Shown here: positions 1-9,729 of the stretch, one piece after another
Layout: every line of letters starts with the position of its first letter
Numbering within the stretch: position 1 is the first letter of the stretch
Assembly: GCA_963822825.1 (NCBI GenBank)
Contig: CAWGIW010000005.1
Span: forward strand, 124,001-188,000
Length of the DNA: 64,000 nucleotides
From: JAWWPY01 sp963822825
GTDB lineage: Bacteria > Actinomycetota > Actinomycetes > Streptosporangiales > Streptosporangiaceae
Direction of reading: 5' to 3'
Notes under the pieces: generated by a model
Seen by the model: only the letters and a program-made list of their open reading frames with translations
The model's database searches: none
Told to the model about the DNA's origin: nothing
Program-made: the position numbers and the translations under genes

Positions 1-196
1 GGCGGCGCACCGTGCCCCCCCGGAATGCGCTATCGGATCGAACCCATGATCGAAGCAGCACACCCTTGTGGAGCCTTAAGCTAAATCACACAGAGTCGAT
101 CGTCAACGAACAAGATATAAAGATCCGATTCCGACGGGATCACGGGGAGGCTGACGTGCGCCATGCGCATAGCCCCGGTAGAAGGAAGGCTCAAGG

Positions 197-1024
197 ATGC
201 TTGCCAGACACCGGCAGTCTCTGATATTGGAGGACGTCCGGCGCGCGGGCAGCGCACGGGTGAGTGACCTCACCCAGCGGCTCGGCGTGTCGGACATGAC
301 GATCCGCAGGGACCTGGAGGTGCTGGCCCGGGCGGGGCTGATCGAGAAGGTTCATGGTGGGGCGGTCCTACCGGGCGCGCCGAGCAGCCACGAGCCCGGT
401 TTCGAGGCGAAGTCCGTCCTGGAGCGACCCGAGAAGGAGGCGATCGCCCGCGCGGCCGCAGCCCTGGTGGTGCCGGGCACGGCCATCGCGCTTTCCGCCG
501 GAACGACCACGTATGCCCTGGCTCATTACCTGCTCGACATACCGGGGCTGACAATCGTTACCAATTCGATGCGAGTAGCGAACTTGTTCGAATCCGCGCA
601 GCCGGCGGTGCAGGTGGGAGCGAACGCCTCCGTGGTGCTCACCGGCGGTGTGCGCACCCCGTCGGACGCCTTGGTCGGCCCGATCGCTGACCTGGCCATT
701 CGCTCGCTCCACGTCAACCTGCTCTTCCTCGGCTGCCACGGGATCGACCCGGAGGCCGGCCTGACCACGCCGAACCTGGCCGAGGCCGAGACCAACCGCG
801 CGTTCGTGCACGCGGCCCGCCGGGTCACGGTCGTCGCCGACCACACCAAATGGGCGATTGTCGGTCTGAGCTCGTTCGCCGACCTGGACGAGGTGGACAC
901 GCTGATCACGGACAGCGAGTTGCACCCCGAGGCGCGGGCCATCCTCACCGACAAGATCGGTCAGCTCATCATCGCCGACGGGCCGGCCAACCTGAACGAG
1001 AGCCCAGCGCCACTCACGCCCTGA
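197..1024 (+). CDS. DeoR-family transcriptional regulator
   Basis: A 275-residue cytoplasmic repressor-type protein. Residues about 3-57 form the DeoR winged helix (LTQRLGVSDMTIRRDLEVL is the helix-turn-helix with its typical TIRRDL core). Residues about 75-245 are the DeoR sensor domain, with the phosphosugar-site signature SAGTTT and the downstream TGGVRTPSDALVGP segment. Family members bind a phosphorylated sugar and control sugar catabolic genes. No sugar operon is visible on this side, so the target is either upstream of the window or unlinked. The ATG is preceded by a GGAAGG ribosome-binding site. The gene converges on ispG, with hairpins between them. Family assignment is firm; the effector is unknown. 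Confidence 0.93.
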   Translation: MLARHRQSLILEDVRRAGSARVSDLTQRLGVSDMTIRRDLEVLARAGLIEKVHGGAVLPGAPSSHEPGFEAKSVLERPEKEAIARAAAALVVPGTAIALSAGTTTYALAHYLLDIPGLTIVTNSMRVANLFESAQPAVQVGANASVVLTGGVRTPSDALVGPIADLAIRSLHVNLLFLGCHGIDPEAGLTTPNLAEAETNRAFVHAARRVTVVADHTKWAIVGLSSFADLDEVDTLITDSELHPEARAILTDKIGQLIIADGPANLNESPAPLTP

Positions 1025-1056
1025 GGGGGAGAGCCCCCTGAGACTCTCTGAGAGTC
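1024..1056. terminator. Paired hairpins between convergent genes
   Basis: Two adjacent stem-loops lie immediately after the DeoR stop codon: AGGGGG-AGAG-CCCCCT (1024-1039) and GACTCTC-T-GAGAGTC (1042-1056). They are followed by several CCCTGAGA-like direct repeats up to about 1100. There is no T-tract. The position between convergent stops suggests a bidirectional terminator; this is inferred from structure only. Confidence 0.55.
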
Positions 1057-1110
1057 CCCGGGAGACGTCCCTGAGAGCCGGGAAGACCTCCCTGAGATCC
1101 AAGGTCTCGT

Positions 1111-2280
1111 CTAGGAGACGACGACCTCCGGGCTCCCTGAGGCCGCGGCCCCGCCGACCGTCCCCGCCTCGGCGAGCTTCATGGCCTCCTCGATCAACGT
1201 CTCCACGATCTGCGACTCGGGCACGGTCTTGATGACCTCGCCCTTGACGAAGATCTGCCCCTTGCCGTTACCCGACGCCACGCCGAGATCCGCTTCCCGC
1301 GCCTCCCCTGGGCCGTTGACCACGCAGCCCATCACCGCCACGCGCAGCGGCATCTCCAGGCCCTCCAGCCCGGCGGTCACCTGATCGGCCAGGGTGTACA
1401 CGTCCACCTGGGCCCGGCCGCAGGACGGGCAGGAAACGATCTCCAGGCCGCGCTCGCGCAGGCCGAGCGACTCCAGGATCGAGGTGCCGACCTTCACCTC
1501 CTCGACCGGAGGAGCCGACAGCGACACCCGGATGGTGTCCCCGATGCCCTCCGCCAGCAGCGCGCCGAAGGCGACCGCGGACTTCACCGTGCCCTGGAAG
1601 GCCGGTCCGGCCTCGGTCACGCCCAGGTGCAGCGGGTAATCACAGCGCTCGGCCAACTGCCGGTAGGCGTTGATCATCACCACCGGGTCGTGGTGCTTCA
1701 CCGAGATCTTGATGTCGGTGAAACCATGCTCCTCGAACAGCGAGCACTCCCACAGCGCCGATTCCACCAGCGCCTCGGCGGTCGCCCGGCCGTACTTGGC
1801 CAGCAGTCGCTTGTCCAGCGAGCCGGCGTTGACCCCGATCCTGATCGGCACCTGGGCGTCCCCCGCGGCGCGGGCGATCTCGCCGACCTTGTCGTCGAAC
1901 GCCTTGATGTTGCCCGGGTTCACGCGAACCGCGCCGCACCCCGCGTCGATCGCGGCGAACACGTACTTGGGCTGGAAATGAATATCGGCGATGACCGGGA
2001 TCTGCGACTTGCGGGCGATCTGCGGCAGCGCGTCCGCGTCATCCTGTGACGGCACCGCTACCCGGACGATCTGGCAGCCCGCAGCGGTCAATTCCGCGAT
2101 CTGCTGCAAGGTGGCATTGACGTCCGCGGTCAGCGTGGTCGTCATCGACTGCACGGAGACGGGTGCGCCGCCGCCCACCGGCACCGCGTGCTTTCCCTGG
2201 CCCACCACGATCTGGCGGGACTTGCGCCGCGGGGCCAGCGGCTCCGCGGGCGGCTGCGGCATGCCCAGATCAATCGTCAT
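1111..2280 (-). CDS. ispG: 4-hydroxy-3-methylbut-2-en-1-yl diphosphate synthase (IspG)
   Basis: A 389-residue enzyme of the MEP isoprenoid pathway that converts methylerythritol cyclodiphosphate to HMBPP using a 4Fe-4S cluster and reduced ferredoxin or flavodoxin. The TIM-barrel part carries the QSMTTT segment and AAGCQIVRVAVP. The C-terminal cluster domain has the CPSC pair and the CVVNGPGEA motif that supply the three cysteine ligands. Length and start agree with actinobacterial IspG. It is the last gene of the leftward dxr-M50-ispG operon, starting 7 bp after the M50 stop. No irregularity is seen. Confidence 0.97.
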   Translation of the reverse strand: MTIDLGMPQPPAEPLAPRRKSRQIVVGQGKHAVPVGGGAPVSVQSMTTTLTADVNATLQQIAELTAAGCQIVRVAVPSQDDADALPQIARKSQIPVIADIHFQPKYVFAAIDAGCGAVRVNPGNIKAFDDKVGEIARAAGDAQVPIRIGVNAGSLDKRLLAKYGRATAEALVESALWECSLFEEHGFTDIKISVKHHDPVVMINAYRQLAERCDYPLHLGVTEAGPAFQGTVKSAVAFGALLAEGIGDTIRVSLSAPPVEEVKVGTSILESLGLRERGLEIVSCPSCGRAQVDVYTLADQVTAGLEGLEMPLRVAVMGCVVNGPGEAREADLGVASGNGKGQIFVKGEVIKTVPESQIVETLIEEAMKLAEAGTVGGAAASGSPEVVVS

Positions 2281-2287
2281 GATCGCC

Positions 2288-3478
2288 TCACAGAGGTATA
2301 TGAACGGGATTGACCAAGTTCGCCATGATCAGGATCAGGCTGAACCCGACCAGCAGGACGAACACTCCGACGCTCACGGGGATCAGCTTCCGCATGTTGA
2401 CCAGGCCCGGGTCCGGCTTGCCGCGCAGCCTGGCCAGCCACGCCCTGGCCCGCTCGTAGATGACGACGGCCAGGTGCCCGCCATCCAGTGGCAGCAGCGG
2501 AAGCAGGTTGAACAGGCCGACGAAGATGTTGATCGAGACGATGATGTCCAGCACCACCGTGACCTTCACCTGCCAGCTGACGTTGAGGGCGAAGGCCTGG
2601 CCGGTGATCTGGCCTGCGCCCACGATGCTGGTCACGCCCCCGGAACTGCCGGAGCTCTTCGCGAACAGCTTGGGAATCTGGGCGGGAATGCTGCCCACCG
2701 CCCCGACGGAGCCGGTGACGATCTGCCCGAATTGTGAGCCGGCCGAGATGACGCCGCGCACCGGGTTGACCGTCTGGAACACCGTGGTCGGCGAGATACC
2801 CAGATAGGAGCCTTTCCGGCCGCTGATCGCGGCCAGCGACGGGTGCAGCGTCAGGGTCTGGCCGTGCCGCCGCACCGTCACCGCGACGGTGCTGCCCGCC
2901 GGGTGACTGCGGATGGCGCTGCCCAGCTGGGTCCAGTTGTGCACCGGCTGGCCCGCCAGCGCGACGATCGTGTCACCCGGCCGCAGGCCGGCCTTGACCG
3001 CCGGGGACACCGGGTCACCCTTGACGCAGCTGGGCGCCGACTCGCTCTTCGGCACGCACGGATCGATCGTGCCGACCGTGGTCGAGTTCGAGTACCTGGG
3101 CAACAGGTTCGGCACCCCGATTCCCACCGCCATGATGAACAGCAGCACGAACGCGAGCACGAAGTGCATGAACGATCCCGCGGCCAGCACGATGATCCGC
3201 TGCCAGCCGGGCTGCCTGCGGAACGACCGCGGCTCGTCGGCCGGGTTGACGTCATCCTCGAGCGCGGTCATCCCGACGATCTTTACGTAGCCGCCAGCGG
3301 GGATCACCTTCAGCCCGTACTCGGTCTCCCCCTTCGTCGTCGACCAGAGCGTCTGCCCGAAGCCCACGAAGAACTGGGTGACCTTCATGTGGAACTTTTT
3401 CGCCGTCACGAAGTGCCCTGCTTCATGCAGGATGATCGAGAAGAGCAGGGCAAAAATGAAGATGAGCCAGCCGATCAG
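2288..3478 (-). CDS. Site-2 (M50) zinc protease, RseP/Rip1-like
   Basis: Intramembrane metalloprotease of about 396 residues that cleaves anti-sigma factors or other membrane substrates within the bilayer. Visible features: an N-terminal membrane segment ending in the zinc motif HEAGH, a PDZ domain around GDPVSPAVKAGLRPGDTIV, and a late membrane segment with NLLPLLPLDGGH, the second conserved M50 motif. The first ATG lies after HEAGH, so it cannot be the true start. In frame, between the dxr stop (3482-3484) and HEAGH, there is no ATG, GTG or TTG. The best start is a CTG at 3478, three bases after the dxr stop, giving LIGWLIFIFALLF as the first helix. Either a rare CTG start or a sequence error. 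Confidence 0.9.
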   Translation of the reverse strand: MIGWLIFIFALLFSIILHEAGHFVTAKKFHMKVTQFFVGFGQTLWSTTKGETEYGLKVIPAGGYVKIVGMTALEDDVNPADEPRSFRRQPGWQRIIVLAAGSFMHFVLAFVLLFIMAVGIGVPNLLPRYSNSTTVGTIDPCVPKSESAPSCVKGDPVSPAVKAGLRPGDTIVALAGQPVHNWTQLGSAIRSHPAGSTVAVTVRRHGQTLTLHPSLAAISGRKGSYLGISPTTVFQTVNPVRGVISAGSQFGQIVTGSVGAVGSIPAQIPKLFAKSSGSSGGVTSIVGAGQITGQAFALNVSWQVKVTVVLDIIVSINIFVGLFNLLPLLPLDGGHLAVVIYERARAWLARLRGKPDPGLVNMRKLIPVSVGVFVLLVGFSLILIMANLVNPVHIPL

Positions 3479-3481
3479 GAG

Positions 3482-4723
3482 TCACTGGCTACTCTCCCTC
3501 CCGCGGGCTCCCCTCGTCGCGCCAGTCAGTTCCAGCGCCCTGCTTCGTGCCCACCGGTCCGCGGCGAGAACGTCCTCAAGCGTCACCGCGTCCCTGCCGT
3601 TGCTTCCACTCTCAGAGACTACCTGTGCCACTGTGTCCACGATTCCCGGAAACGCGAGGCGCCGGTCGCGGAAAGCCTCGACGCACACTTCGTTGGCCGC
3701 GTTGTAGACGGCCGGGGCGGTCCCCCCGATCGTGCCCGCCTCGCGGGCCAGCCGGACGGCGGGAAACGCCTCCTCATCGAGCGGCTGGAAAGACCAGGTG
3801 TGCGCCGCGGTCCAGTCGATGGCGGGCGCCGCCCCGGGAACCCGGTCCGGCCAGCCCAGCGCGAGCGCGATCGGGATACGCATGTCCGGCGGGCTGGCCT
3901 GGGCGATGGTCGAGCCGTCGGCGAACTCGACCATCGAGTGGACCACCGACTGCCGGTGCACGACGACCTCGATGCGGTCGAAACCGATGCCGAAGAGCAG
4001 GTGCGCCTCGATGAGCTCGAGGCCCTTGTTCACCAGGGTCGCGGAGTTGATCGTGACGACCGGGCCCATGTCCCAGTTGGGATGGGCCAGCGCCTGCTCC
4101 GGCGTCGCATCCGCGAGTTCCGCCCGGCTGCGGCCCAGGAACGGCCCGCCGCTCGCGGTCAGGACGAGCCGGGCGACCTCGCCGGCACTCCCGCCGCGCA
4201 GGCACTGCGCGATCGCGGAGTGCTCGGAGTCGACCGGGACGATCTGGCCCGGCGCCGCCCGGCCGGCCACGAGCGGGCCGCCGGTGATCAGTGACTCCTT
4301 GTTGGCCAGGGCGAGTACCCGGCCTGCGTCCAGCGCCGCGAGCGTGGCGGCCAGGCCCACCGACCCGGTCACCCCGTTCAGCACGACGTCGCACGGCCAC
4401 GCCGCGACTTCGGCCACCGCGGCCGGCCCGGCCAGGACCTTGGGCAGGGGCTGGGCCGCCCGCCCGGACCCGCCGCCGGTGGCCTGAGCCCGCAGCGCGT
4501 CCCGCACGTCGGCGGCCGCGTCCTCCCTGGCCACCGCCACCACCTCGGCACCGAACTCGAGCGCCTGGGCGGCCAGCAGATCCGGGTTGCCGCCGCCGGC
4601 CGCGAGCCCGGTCAGCTTGAACCGCCCCGGATTGCGCCGGATGATGTCGGCCGCCTGGGTGCCTATCGAGCCAGTGGAACCGAGCAAGACGATCTGACGC
4701 GGCGGTGCGTTCGGGGAATCCAC
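3482..4723 (-). CDS. dxr: 1-deoxy-D-xylulose 5-phosphate reductoisomerase
   Basis: A 413-residue cytosolic NADPH-dependent enzyme catalysing the first committed MEP-pathway step, DXP to methylerythritol phosphate. The N-terminal Rossmann motif is GSTGSIGTQ; the metal-binding and catalytic segment contains ANKESLI and VPVDSEHSAI; the flexible-loop region ASGGPF and the NWDMG segment follow. It heads the dxr-M50-ispG operon, with 3 bp to the M50 start, an arrangement common in actinobacteria. The start ATG puts the Rossmann motif at residue 15, as usual. Some insertions (glycine-rich around residue 95) make it slightly long. Confidence 0.97.
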   Translation of the reverse strand: MDSPNAPPRQIVLLGSTGSIGTQAADIIRRNPGRFKLTGLAAGGGNPDLLAAQALEFGAEVVAVAREDAAADVRDALRAQATGGGSGRAAQPLPKVLAGPAAVAEVAAWPCDVVLNGVTGSVGLAATLAALDAGRVLALANKESLITGGPLVAGRAAPGQIVPVDSEHSAIAQCLRGGSAGEVARLVLTASGGPFLGRSRAELADATPEQALAHPNWDMGPVVTINSATLVNKGLELIEAHLLFGIGFDRIEVVVHRQSVVHSMVEFADGSTIAQASPPDMRIPIALALGWPDRVPGAAPAIDWTAAHTWSFQPLDEEAFPAVRLAREAGTIGGTAPAVYNAANEVCVEAFRDRRLAFPGIVDTVAQVVSESGSNGRDAVTLEDVLAADRWARSRALELTGATRGARGRESSQ

Positions 4724-4992
4724 CCCGCCATTGTCGCCTGAGCCGGGGCAGCCGGCACGGGACCCGCCATTCCCGGCTGGTCCGCGGAGCCCCGGGACGA
4801 AGCGCCCCGCGATCGGCCGACCCTCTCGTTCGGCGCTCTTCCGGGCAAGAGGCGCCTGCGTACAGGTGTTCTCGGCTATCGTGATCGGGCCAGTGCCCAG
4901 CGCAGTACACCGCCGCCAGGGGGATTCTCATCATGATCACGTACGCGTCCCGCAGCCGGGGAACGTACCCTCAGCCGAGCGGGCTCGGGCGA

Positions 4993-6440
4993 TGACGGTG
5001 GGACTGACCGGAACGGCCGCCCCACACACGGCCAGCACCGACACGGCCAGCAGTGCCGCCTGGCGCGGGCGTCCCATCGTGCAGCAGCCGGAATGGCCCG
5101 ATCCGGCGCATGTGCGGGCGGTCACGGCCGAGCTGGCCGCGCTGCCCCCGCTGGTGGCGCCGGTGAATGCGACACGCTCGAGGAACGGCTGGCGGCCGTG
5201 TCGCGCGGCGAGGCGTTCGTGCTGCAGGGCGGCGACTGCGCCGAGACGTTCTCGGGCGGCGAACCGCCGATGCCGTCCGGGCCAAGCTGCAGACCCTGCT
5301 GCAGATGGCGGTCGTGCTGACGTACGGGGCGAGCGTCCCGGTCGTCAAGATCGGCCGGCTGGCGGGCCAGTTCGCGAAGCCACGGTCAAAGGGCCACGGA
5401 GATCGCGCGACGGAGTTGAGCTTCCCGCCTACCGCGGCGACGCCATCAACGGCCTGGAGTTCACCGGCGAGTCCCGGACGCCCGACCCGGGCCGGCTGTT
5501 GCGGGCCTACCACAGCTCCGCGGTCACGCTCAATCTGTGCCGGGCCTTCACCACCGGCGGCTACGCCGACCTGCACCAGGTGCACGCGTGGAACCAGGAT
5601 TTCGTCACGGAGAGCCCGTCCGGCCAGCGCTATGAGCAGCTCGCTCGGCGAGATCGACCGGGCGCTGGCGCTTCATGCGGGCCTGCGGCAGCGATCCGGA
5701 CGAGTTGCGCAAGGTGGAGCTGTACTCCAGCCACGAGGCGCTGATGCTGGACTATGAGCAGGCCCTGACCAGGGTCGACTCGCGGACCGGGCTCCCTACG
5801 GCCTCTCCGGCGCACTTCCTGTGGATCGGTGAGCGGACCCGGGCCCTCGGACGGCGCACACGTCGAGTTCGCGTCGGGCGTCCGCAACCCGGTCGGCGTG
5901 AAGCTCGGCCCCGAAGACCACGCCCGACGATCGTCCGCGGCGCTGATCGGCAGGCTCAACCCGGACAGCGAGCCGGGACGGCTCACCTTCATCACCCGGC
6001 TGGGCGCTGCCCGGATACGGGAGGTGCTGCCGCCGCTGGTCCAGGCGGTCGCGGAGCCAGGCGTGCCGGTCGCGCTGGATCTGCGACCCATGCACGGCAA
6101 CACGTTCGAGGCGCCGAGCGGCCACAAGACACGGCGGTTCGAGGACGTGCTCGACGAGGTCCAGGGATTCTTCGAGGTGCACCGGGGCCTCGGCACCCAT
6201 CCCGGCGGCATCCACATCGAGTTCACCGGGGACAACGTCACCGAGTGCGTCGGCGGCAGCCACAGAGCTCATCGCCGAGGACCTGCACCGCGGTACGAGA
6301 CGCGCCTGCGACCCGCGGCTCAACCGCAGCCAGGCCCTGGACCTGGCCTTCACCGTGGCCGAGAACTACCGGCGGCTCACGCCCGGCAACTGGTCCCGGC
6401 TGCCCACGACGCCCGGCTACTCGAGCGCGGGCGGGGCCGG
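4993..6440 (+). pseudogene. aroG: Type II DAHP synthase, broken by many single-base indels
   Basis: Segments in all three forward frames together rebuild a plant/actinobacterial type II 3-deoxy-D-arabino-heptulosonate 7-phosphate synthase, the entry enzyme of the shikimate pathway. Recognisable in order: IVQQPEWPD, CDTLEERLAAV, FVLQGGDCAETF (metal cysteine), LTYGASVPVVKIGRLAGQF, RGDAINGLEF, GGYADLHQVHAWNQDF, VELYSSHEALMLDYEQALT, HFLWIGERTR, PMHGNTF, GHKTRRFEDVLDEV, GTHPGGIHIEFTGDNVTE, ACDPRLNRSQALDLAF. At least ten frame changes are needed (for example near 5163, 5270, 5395, 5637, 5670, 5848, 6265). Substitutions are few, so sequencing indels are likelier than decay. No stop was found before the opposing gene. 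Confidence 0.85.
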
Positions 6441-7730
6441 TTACGCGAGGGCGCGGTCCGTCGCGGTTGCTTCCCAGTCCGGGCGCAGCGGCATGCCCGA
6501 CTCGCCGTCGTCGCCCAGCTTGACCCCGAGCACCTGGTGCAGCTGGATCTGGTTGCGCTCGAAGCCGAGCCGCGACCCGGCCATGTACAGCCGCCACACC
6601 CGCGCGGTGCCCTCGCCCACCTCGGCGACGGCCTCGTCCCAGTGCGCGTCCAGGTTCGCGCACCAGCCGGCCAGCGTCAGCGCGTAGTGCTCGCGCAGGT
6701 TCTCCTCGTGCCGCACCTCGAAGCCCGGCGTCGTGCATCAGCGAGATCAGGTAGCCGGGCCCCTCCAGCTCGCCGTCGGGGAACACGTAGCGGTTGATGA
6801 ACCCGCCGTGACCCTGGCCGGGCCGGGCGTTGTCCGGCCGGGTGATGCAGTGGTTGAGCAGCCGGCCCTCGGGCCTGAGCTTGCCGTACAGGAACGAGAA
6901 GTAGCCGGGCAGCTGGGCCTTGCCGATGTGCTCGGTCAGCCCGATCGAGCTGACCGCGTCGAACCCGGTCTCGGTCACGTCCCGGTAGTCCAGGTGGCGG
7001 ACCTCGGCCAGGTCGGACAGGCCCGTCGTCCTCGATCGCCCGCTGCGCCCAGGACGCCTGCTGCGCGGACAGGGTCACGCCGAGCGCCTTGACCCCGTAC
7101 TCGCGGGCGGCGTGCATGACCATGCCGCCCCAGCCGCAGCCGACGTCGAGCAGCCGCATGCCGGGCCGCAGGCCGAGCTTCCGGGCGACCAGGTCGAACT
7201 TGTACGCCTGGGCCTCCTCCAGCGTGGCGTCCGCGCGCGGGTAACACGCGCAGGTGTAGGCCATGCGACGGCCCGAGCACCCACTCGTAGAACGTGTTGG
7301 ACACGTCGTAGTGGTGCGAGATCGCGCTGGCGTCGCGGCCCTTGGAGTGCCGCCGCCCGGCCAGCCAGCGGCGGTTGACCCGGACCTCCTGCGGCGGCGG
7401 CGGCACCCGCGGCAGCAGCAGCCTCGGGCCGCCCAGCTCGCGCAGCAGCCGGAGCCGCTCGGCGGCGCTCATGTCCAGCCGCTGCGCCGCGGCCATCCGG
7501 GCCAGCGCGGCGTACATGTCGCCGTCCACGTCCAGGTGGCCGGACGACGTAGGCGCGGGCCAGGCCGAGCGCGCCGGGCGCCTGGGCCAGGTAGGCGACC
7601 GCGACCGGGGACTTGACCGTGATCCGCGACCGGCGCGTCGCCGGCGCCCGGCCGTGCTCCCGTCATAGGCCCGGAACTCCACCGGGGCGTCCGGCCCCGC
7701 GACCCGCTCGAACACCTCGGCCAGCGCCAT
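6441..7730 (-). pseudogene. tmsB: TmsB/BfaB-like fatty-acyl methyltransferase (cyclopropane-synthase family), frameshifted
   Basis: An SAM-dependent methyltransferase of the cyclopropane-fatty-acid synthase family, spread over several leftward frames. Visible pieces: start MALAEVFERV, YVSGHLDVDG-like segment, HYDVSNTFYEWVLG, SAM motif LLDVGCGWGGMVMHAA, SIGLTEHIG, HCITRPDN, GGFINRYVFPDGEL, WRLYMAGSRLGFERNQIQLHQVL. Its neighbour is an FAD-linked oxidase-type reductase directly upstream. That pairing is the known TmsB-TmsA (BfaB-BfaA) system, in which TmsB adds a methylene group to C10 of an unsaturated acyl chain. ATG 7730 follows an AGGAGGGAGG ribosome-binding site. At least four indels; product in vivo uncertain. 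Confidence 0.82.
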
Positions 7731-7748
7731 GCTCGTCCTCCCTCCTGC

Positions 7749-9257
7749 TCACTGCTCCGCGCACGCACTTGTCGTACAGGCCCGCCAGCCGCCCGCACGG
7801 GTCGTACTCGCGCTTGAGCCGGCGTACGCCGGCCCGTTGTAGCGCGCCCAGAACTCATCCTCGGAGTAGAACGACGTCGAGTACAGCCCCTTGTGCCCGC
7901 CGAGCGCGCGTGACCTGCTCCTCGATCTGCCGGTTGTAGTAGCCGTCGGCGCGGCCGGGCGGCAGCGCCACCGTGCCCCAGAAGCCGAAGTTCACGTACA
8001 CCTCGCCGGGCTCGCATCGGGTACAGCGGCCAGGTCTGCGTCGCCGCGCAGCCGCAGCGGGCACAGCCAGACCGGGGCTCATGCCGACCTCGGCCGCGAA
8101 GAACCGCAGGAACTCGGCGCCGCGGTCGACCGGGATCTCCACGTCCTGGATGACCTCCTCACGCGGCGGCCGGCCGCGGCGCGCGTCCAGCGTGGCGGTA
8201 CAGCCGGTGCCGGCGGTCGAAGCGCGACCAGCGTGCGGTAGACGTCGGAGCGGCGGTAGCGGCGCGGCCAGAGCCTGCGGATCAGCGGCTGCTGCACGCC
8301 GAACGGGCGCGAGCACCAGAACCAGTCGGTGTCCCAGCGCCACAGGTAGTCGCGGATGGTGAGGAAGTCCTCGCGCGGGCCGCGCACCGACTGGTAGTAG
8401 ATCTGCTCGCCGGTGTAGTCGCTGCGCCAGGGCGCCACGTCGCTGAACGCGCCGACCGTGAGGTACATCTCGTCCAGGCTGAACGCGGTGCCGTCGACGA
8501 AGTCGGCCCGGTGGCCGTGGTAGCTGCCGTCCGCCGCGATCTGCGCGATCGGCAGCCATGCACGCCTCCGGGCGGCTGAACCGGAAATGCCGCAGGTGCA
8601 CGAACGGCTTGACCGGCTCGAGCTCGATGGTGAGCGACAGGGCGTAGCCGAGGGTGCCGTAGGAGTTCGGGAAACCGCGGTAAGATCGGCATGCTCGCCG
8701 TCGGGCGCGGCGGTGACCACCTGGCCGTCGCCGGTGAGGATCTCCATCGCCAGCACCGACTCGTGCGGCATGCCGTTGCGCAGCGAGCGTGGACTCGATG
8801 CCGAGGCCGGTCACCGCGCCGCCGAGGGTGATCGTCTTGAGCTGGGGCACGACCAGCGGCATCAGCCCGTGCTCGCAGCGTCGCGTCGGCCAGGTCCTCG
8901 TAGGTGGTCATGCCGCCCACGACGGCGGTCCGGGCCCGCGGGTCGACGCGCAGGACGCGGCTGAACGCGGAGACGTCCAGCCCGGGGCAGGTCGGCCGGC
9001 TCCGGTCGCGGGTCGCGGAACCGGAACAGGTTGGAGGTGCGCTTGGCCAGCCGGACCTTGGTACCCGGGGGGATCGCCGCATAGGCGCGCCGGATCACCT
9101 CGACCGCCGCGGCGTATTCCTGCCGCTCCAACGCGGGCTGGCCCGCCGCCGCCTCCGGCCCAGCGTCCGATGATCGCGCGGGTCCGTCAGCCGTGCCGAC
9201 TGAGGAAACGCCGTGATCACGAACCCGGCTACCTGGCCCATCCGTGGCGTCAGTCAC
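7749..9257 (-). pseudogene. tmsA: TmsA/BfaA-like FAD-dependent acyl reductase, frameshifted
   Basis: An FAD-linked oxidase-type protein of about 490 residues broken by many single-base indels. Recognisable pieces: KRTSNLFRFRD, VGGMTTYEDLADATL, GLMPLVVPQLKTITLGGAVT (FAD-binding), MPHESVLAMEILTGDG, NSYGTLGYALSLTIELEPV, WRSDYTGEQIYYQS, DTDWFWCSRPFGVQQPLIRRLWP, and a terminal GLYDKCVRG. In the Tms/Bfa system this partner reduces the 10-methylene acyl intermediate to 10-methyl (tuberculostearic-type) fatty acid. The GTG at 9257 sits behind GGAGGGAGG. The end is placed near the TGA just upstream of tmsB. Conserved residues persist across frames, which favours sequence errors over decay. Confidence 0.78.
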
Positions 9258-9729
9258 GCCACCCTCCCTCCGCTCGCGGCTGCCCTGGCCTCTCAGAGAG
9301 AATGAACGTTGAGCGCCCGTTTGGGCAAGTCCTGCACCCATCTGGACCAACAGCTCCCGAAGTGTACCGTTAAGTAACTTATGCTCCGGCGCCACCCCAC
9401 GGGCCCGGGGCGGCCGCGCAACGACCCAAAACCGCTTCCGGGCTCGTTCTGACGACACAAAATCGCATCTCCCGGCGACTGGCCCGCGGAGCCCGCATCC
9501 AGGGCCGTGGCGGCGGCTCGCCCCGGCGCCTTGTCCACCAAGGCCGAGGCGGGCCGGGCCGCCCAACCGGACGTCAACCCCTTTTTAGATAAGCAAAAGG
9601 CAAATGTGTGGCCGGGGTAGGCCAATAGCTTCCTTACCTGGTCGCGGAACAGGGTGCGGGCTCCCCCGTCACCGGGTATGTGCGAAGCTATCTTAATGCC
9701 ATCCCAATCATCGCCAGGCGGCTACGTAA
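9258..9729. other. Intergenic stretch without a recognisable gene
   Basis: About 470 bases upstream of tmsA. No frame gives a plausible protein and no RNA gene is seen. It should contain the tmsA promoter on the minus strand; a G/C-poor stretch near 9575-9620 is the only compositional change. Confidence 0.4.

Noticed and set aside
368..1102. 244-codon minus-strand frame opposite the DeoR gene
   Set aside because: Arg/Gly-rich shadow of the real gene; no start signal or family pattern.
2843..4294. 483-codon plus-strand frame over the M50 and dxr genes
   Set aside because: Antisense shadow with biased Arg/Gly/His content; both minus-strand genes have clear motifs.
3774..4940. 388-codon minus-strand frame over dxr
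   Set aside because: Shifted reading of dxr; the conserved reductoisomerase motifs are all in the other frame.
4933..4992. Earlier ATG for the DAHP synthase at 4933
   Set aside because: The residues it adds do not match the family; alignment of IVQQPEWPD favours a start near 4993.
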